Shown here piece by piece: positions 5,447 through 7,810 of a stretch of DNA of 7,810 nucleotides (position 1 is its first letter; each line of letters opens with the position of its first letter). Location: NCBI GenBank assembly GCA_050999155.1, contig JBPCPM010000106.1:1-7810 (forward strand), written 5' to 3'. Under the pieces are notes generated by a model. It did no database searches. It was not told where the DNA came from and saw nothing but the letters and a program-made list of their open reading frames with translations. This stretch comes from JBPCPM01 sp050999155. GTDB taxonomy: Bacteria > Actinomycetota > Thermoleophilia > Solirubrobacterales > 70-9. The translations under genes were made by a program, and so were the position numbers.

Positions 5447-6991
5447 ATGGCCAAGCAGATGACTGCGCTACCCGACGCCAAGTCCCTCGTCGCCAACCCC
5501 TCGGAATCCGAGCTCCGCGAGCTCGCCGAGAAGATGCCGAACGCGCGCACCACCGAGTACGACAACCTCAACGTCCAGACCGAGGTCGTCTCCCGGTCCA
5601 AGGCATCGACGTACGTGATCGACGACGATGGCTCGACGGCCCAGCAGGCGGTCACCCGCGCCGAGGGCGAACGCGTCGCCCGCCTCCAAGACGACTACAT
5701 CGCCGACCAGGACATGATCATCGTCGACGGCTTCATCGGCAACGATCCGGGGTTCCGGACCGCCACCCGCCTGTACATCGAGGCCGCCAACGCCAACATC
5801 GCCGGCATGCAGCGCCAGCTGTACTTCGACGTCGACGATCCCGACAGCTTCGAGCCGGAGCTGACCGTGATCTACACGCCGAACCTCGCGATTGACGACT
5901 ACCCCTCCGAGCGGGCGATCATCGTCGACCTCGAGGCGGGCGTCACGCGCGTCATGAACTCCGACTACTTCGGTGAGTCCAAGAAGGGCGGCCTGCGCAT
6001 GTGGAACCGCCTGGTCTACGACCGGGGCGGGCTGCCGTTGCACGCCGGCTGCAAGGTCATCCCGACCGACGACGGCGACAAGGTCGGCCTCATCGTCGGC
6101 CTGTCCGGGACCGGCAAGACCACGACCACGTTCACCAAGCAAAACGGGTCGCTCCCTGTCCAGGACGACTTCGTGGCCATGATGCCCGGCGGCAAGGTCT
6201 ACGCCACCGAGGCGGGCTGCTTCGCCAAGACGTTCGGCCTCAACCCCGAGGACGAGCCGACCATCCACGGCGCGGTCATGGAGTCGGGCGCCTACCTGGA
6301 GAACGTCTCCCAGGAGGGCGAGAAGGTCGACTTCTTCGACACCGACTACACCGAGAACGGCCGGGCGACGTTCGAGTTCTCCATGATCGACGCGGCCGAT
6401 GCCCGCGATCTCGACTCGGCGCACTTCCTGCTGATCCTCAACCGCAACGAGAACATCATCCCCGCCGTGGCCAAGCTGGACGCCACCCGGGCCGCCGCGT
6501 ACTTCATGCTCGGCGAGACCCAGGGGACGTCGGCCGGCGGCAAGGAGGAAGCCGGCAAGTTCCTCCGCGTCCCGGGCACGAACCCGTTCTGGCCCGCCCC
6601 CCACGGCCTCCAGGGCAACCGCTTCCTGGAGCTCATGGGCGAGCATCAACTCGACGTGTACCTGCTCAACACCGGCCGCGTCGGCGGCAGCCCCGGCGAC
6701 GAGCGCTCGCGCAAGGTGCGGATCCCGCACTCCTCGGCGATCGTCAAGGGCGTCGCCGAAGGCACGATCACCTGGGAGGACGACCCGGACTTCGGGTACC
6801 AGGTCGCCACCGAGGTCCCCGGTCTCGGCAAGCAGGACGACGAGCTACTGCGTCCCCGCGAGATGTACGCGGAGCAGGGGCGCGAGGACGAGTACGCCAA
6901 GCTCGTCGATCGCCTCAAGAGCGACCGGCGTGAGTTCCTCGAGAAGTTCCCGCGGCTCGACGCCGAGATCGTCAACGCCGTCGGCAAGTAG
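5447..6991 (+). CDS. pckA: Phosphoenolpyruvate carboxykinase (ATP type), divergent
   Basis: A 514-residue enzyme (E. coli PckA has 540) that converts oxaloacetate and ATP to phosphoenolpyruvate, CO2 and ADP, the entry step of gluconeogenesis. The key elements are in order: SRSKASTYVID with R50 in place of the GRSPKDK substrate-binding motif; SKKGGLRMWN with K179/K180 and LPLHAGCKV with H199, the metal- and substrate-binding pair; P-loop GLSGTGKTTT (218-227); kinase-2 VQDDFVAM (D240, D241); EAGCFAKT (255-262); TENGRATF with R306, matching the catalytic Arg of TENTR; and YLLNTGRVGG (405-414). Several canonical stretches are replaced (SRSK for GRSPK, NTGR for NTGW, and the GETQGTSAGG region), so this is a distinct subgroup, but catalytic residues are kept. 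ATG 5447 has a weak site (GGGAG, 5431-5435). It seems to have its own promoter and ends before a strong hairpin. Confidence 0.95.
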   Translation: MAKQMTALPDAKSLVANPSESELRELAEKMPNARTTEYDNLNVQTEVVSRSKASTYVIDDDGSTAQQAVTRAEGERVARLQDDYIADQDMIIVDGFIGNDPGFRTATRLYIEAANANIAGMQRQLYFDVDDPDSFEPELTVIYTPNLAIDDYPSERAIIVDLEAGVTRVMNSDYFGESKKGGLRMWNRLVYDRGGLPLHAGCKVIPTDDGDKVGLIVGLSGTGKTTTTFTKQNGSLPVQDDFVAMMPGGKVYATEAGCFAKTFGLNPEDEPTIHGAVMESGAYLENVSQEGEKVDFFDTDYTENGRATFEFSMIDAADARDLDSAHFLLILNRNENIIPAVAKLDATRAAAYFMLGETQGTSAGGKEEAGKFLRVPGTNPFWPAPHGLQGNRFLELMGEHQLDVYLLNTGRVGGSPGDERSRKVRIPHSSAIVKGVAEGTITWEDDPDFGYQVATEVPGLGKQDDELLRPREMYAEQGREDEYAKLVDRLKSDRREFLEKFPRLDAEIVNAVGK

Positions 6992-7018
6992 TCAGGCCCA
7001 CCAGGGCTTGTAGCACCT

Positions 7019-7045
7019 CGGGGCGTCCTCCACGAGGGCGCCCCG
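7019..7045. terminator. Strong hairpin between convergent genes, probable bidirectional terminator
   Basis: A 12-bp stem, CGGGGCGTCCTC (7019-7030) with GAGGGCGCCCCG (7034-7045), one G-T wobble (7026/7038) and a three-base loop CAC. It starts 28 bases after the pckA stop and lies downstream of the minus-strand gene's stop as well, so it could end transcription from both sides. There is no T-run after it on either strand, as is common for GC-rich actinobacterial terminators. Confidence 0.72.
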
Positions 7046-7094
7046 CGTGCGTTCCCGTGGGCCGCTCGGGCTCGCGGTCTCTGCCCGGCGTCGG

Positions 7095-7110
7095 GACCCC
7101 CGTTCGGGTC
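7095..7110 (-). terminator. Small hairpin just after the minus-strand gene
   Basis: GACCC (7095-7099) pairs with GGGTC (7106-7110) around a six-base loop, three bases past the minus-strand stop codon. Only five base pairs and no T-run, so at most an accessory terminator or an RNA 3'-end stabiliser. Confidence 0.25.
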
Positions 7111-7112
7111 GG

Positions 7113-7667
7113 CTAGTGGGCTTCGTCGGAGGCGTGCGCCGGCGGCCGTGATTCCTCGGCGAGCGAGGTGATCTCCAGCGGGCCCCGGGCCGCATCGGCC
7201 AGGACCTCGGAGGCCTCTTCGGCCGCGCGGGCGTAGAGCTCGACGAGCAGGTGGATGACGATCTCGTCGTCGTCGTGCTTGTGGAACCGCACGTGGGTGA
7301 AGAACTCGCGGGTGCCGGCGTCGCCGAACGCGGCGAAGGTGAGGTGGTCGGCTGCCTCGGGGCCCGTGCACGTCTCGACCTCGTCCTTGTCGACGGTGAC
7401 GGTGCAGGAGGCGACCCATGGCGTCCCGGTGACCATCCGCTCCCAGCGCTCCTCGATCTGGACCACCCGGTCGTTGCGCAAGGTCAGATGCGGCTGGTCG
7501 TGCATGCAGTCGAGACACTGCACCACGGAGTCCTGCACCTCCTCGATGCGGTCGGCCGGTTTGCCGGTCGCCGGATCCACCCTCAGGATGGCGTCGTAGT
7601 GCACCTGAACTTCGAGGTTCTGCGACCAGCAGCGGTAGCACCGCAGCCACGTCGTGTTCTCGCTCAT
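7113..7667 (-). CDS. Unrecognised protein with two CxxC pairs (zinc-ribbon-like)
   Basis: A 184-residue protein from ATG 7667-7665; a longer upstream reading from 7793 adds Arg/Pro-rich sequence and overlaps a probable promoter, so I reject it. A short site GGAAG (7677-7673) is five bases before the ATG. Near the N-terminus are WLRCYRCW (C10, C13) and VVQCLDCM (C51, C54), a CxxC-37-CxxC arrangement that suggests one zinc bound in a ribbon fold. The middle (about 60-145) reads as alternating beta strands with conserved-looking Trp and acidic positions (VTGTPWVASCTVTVDKDEVETC), ending in FHKHDDDEIVIHLLVELYARAAEEA, a strand or helix with an acidic loop. The C-terminal 30 residues are low complexity. 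No signal peptide or membrane segment. I do not recognise the family and assign no function. It is convergent with pckA. Confidence 0.75.
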   Translation of the reverse strand: MSENTTWLRCYRCWSQNLEVQVHYDAILRVDPATGKPADRIEEVQDSVVQCLDCMHDQPHLTLRNDRVVQIEERWERMVTGTPWVASCTVTVDKDEVETCTGPEAADHLTFAAFGDAGTREFFTHVRFHKHDDDEIVIHLLVELYARAAEEASEVLADAARGPLEITSLAEESRPPAHASDEAH

Positions 7668-7701
7668 CGAGTCTTCCAATGCCAGATCCCTCCGAACCCC
7701 A

Positions 7702-7734
7702 AGACTACCCTGGCCCGCGAGCCGCAGGCGTCCA
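7702..7734 (-). promoter_or_regulatory. Possible promoter of the CxxC protein gene
   Basis: On the minus strand TAGTCT (7707-7702) fits the TANNNT -10 pattern and would give a leader of about 28 bases before ATG 7667, containing GGAGGG and GGAAG. The only -35-like hexamer nearby is TGGACG (7734-7729), with a 21-base spacer, which is weak. Confidence 0.3.
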
Positions 7735-7758
7735 TCTGAACCGCAGGACCGTCGGGGT

Positions 7759-7794
7759 GGTGGGGAGGGATAGCGCGGAAGTCCCTCCCTCACC
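7759..7794. repeat. Imperfect inverted repeat near the right edge
   Basis: GGTGGGGAGGGA (7759-7770) can pair with TCCCTCCCTCACC (7782-7794) as 8 bp plus 4 bp separated by one bulged T (7790), with an 11-base loop. It lies upstream of the minus-strand gene and about 50 bases beyond its -10 candidate. It could be the terminator of a gene beyond the right edge or an operator. I see no supported gene in 7668-7810. Confidence 0.45.
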
Positions 7795-7810
7795 CATGCT
7801 CTTACGGTGG

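Noticed and set aside
5468..6730. Minus-strand open frame opposite pckA (420 codons)
   Set aside because: Composition (Val/Asp/Gly/Leu repeats) is the mirror of pckA codons; pckA itself is certain.
7796..7810. Possible ATG start of a rightward gene at 7796
   Set aside because: Only five codons are visible and no well-spaced ribosome binding site precedes it.

Overview
The window is GC-rich throughout, with strong G/C third-position bias, GTG as well as ATG starts, short purine-rich ribosome binding sites and tightly overlapping genes. Together with the gene families (acyl-CoA dehydrogenase, SCP2, MaoC hydratase, ATP-type PEP carboxykinase) this suggests a free-living, aerobic Actinomycetota-like bacterium, possibly outside the classical mycobacterial/streptomycete groups. 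That placement is inference; there is no rRNA or other marker here.

Layout: the 3' end of an acyl-CoA dehydrogenase gene (1-200, +) is followed by an SCP2-type lipid-carrier gene (315-674, +). Next comes a signalling block, all on +: an OmpR-type response regulator lacking the middle of its receiver domain (683-1186), a sensor histidine kinase (1269-2756), a single-domain CheY/DivK-type response regulator (2746-3126) and a pseudo-receiver/GAF/HD-GYP protein (3126-4682). The last three overlap by 11 and 1 bases, so they are almost certainly one transcript. Then follow a MaoC-family hydratase (4781-5293, +), an ATP-type phosphoenolpyruvate carboxykinase (5447-6991, +), a strong hairpin between convergent genes (7019-7045), and a minus-strand gene for an unrecognised protein with two CxxC pairs (7113-7667). 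The right end (7668-7810) holds no gene that I can support, but has a promoter-like hexamer and an imperfect inverted repeat.

How the genes could work together: the kinase/DivK-like regulator/HD-GYP trio looks like a membrane-linked phosphorelay coupled to cyclic-di-GMP turnover. The flanking genes are ordinary carbon metabolism: fatty acyl-CoA oxidation, enoyl-CoA hydration and gluconeogenesis from oxaloacetate.

The unusual part is 683-2330. The response regulator lacks about 61 receiver residues, including the phosphorylatable Asp. The kinase lacks about 50 residues between its dimerisation helices and its ATPase domain. The kinase also lacks the expected first membrane helix, and a perfect 19-bp tandem duplication sits at its apparent start. 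Both internal gaps keep the reading frame. They are either real clustered deletions that disarm a two-component pair or a local assembly error; the sequence alone cannot decide. I see no CRISPR array, insertion sequence, RNA gene or recognisable defence system.
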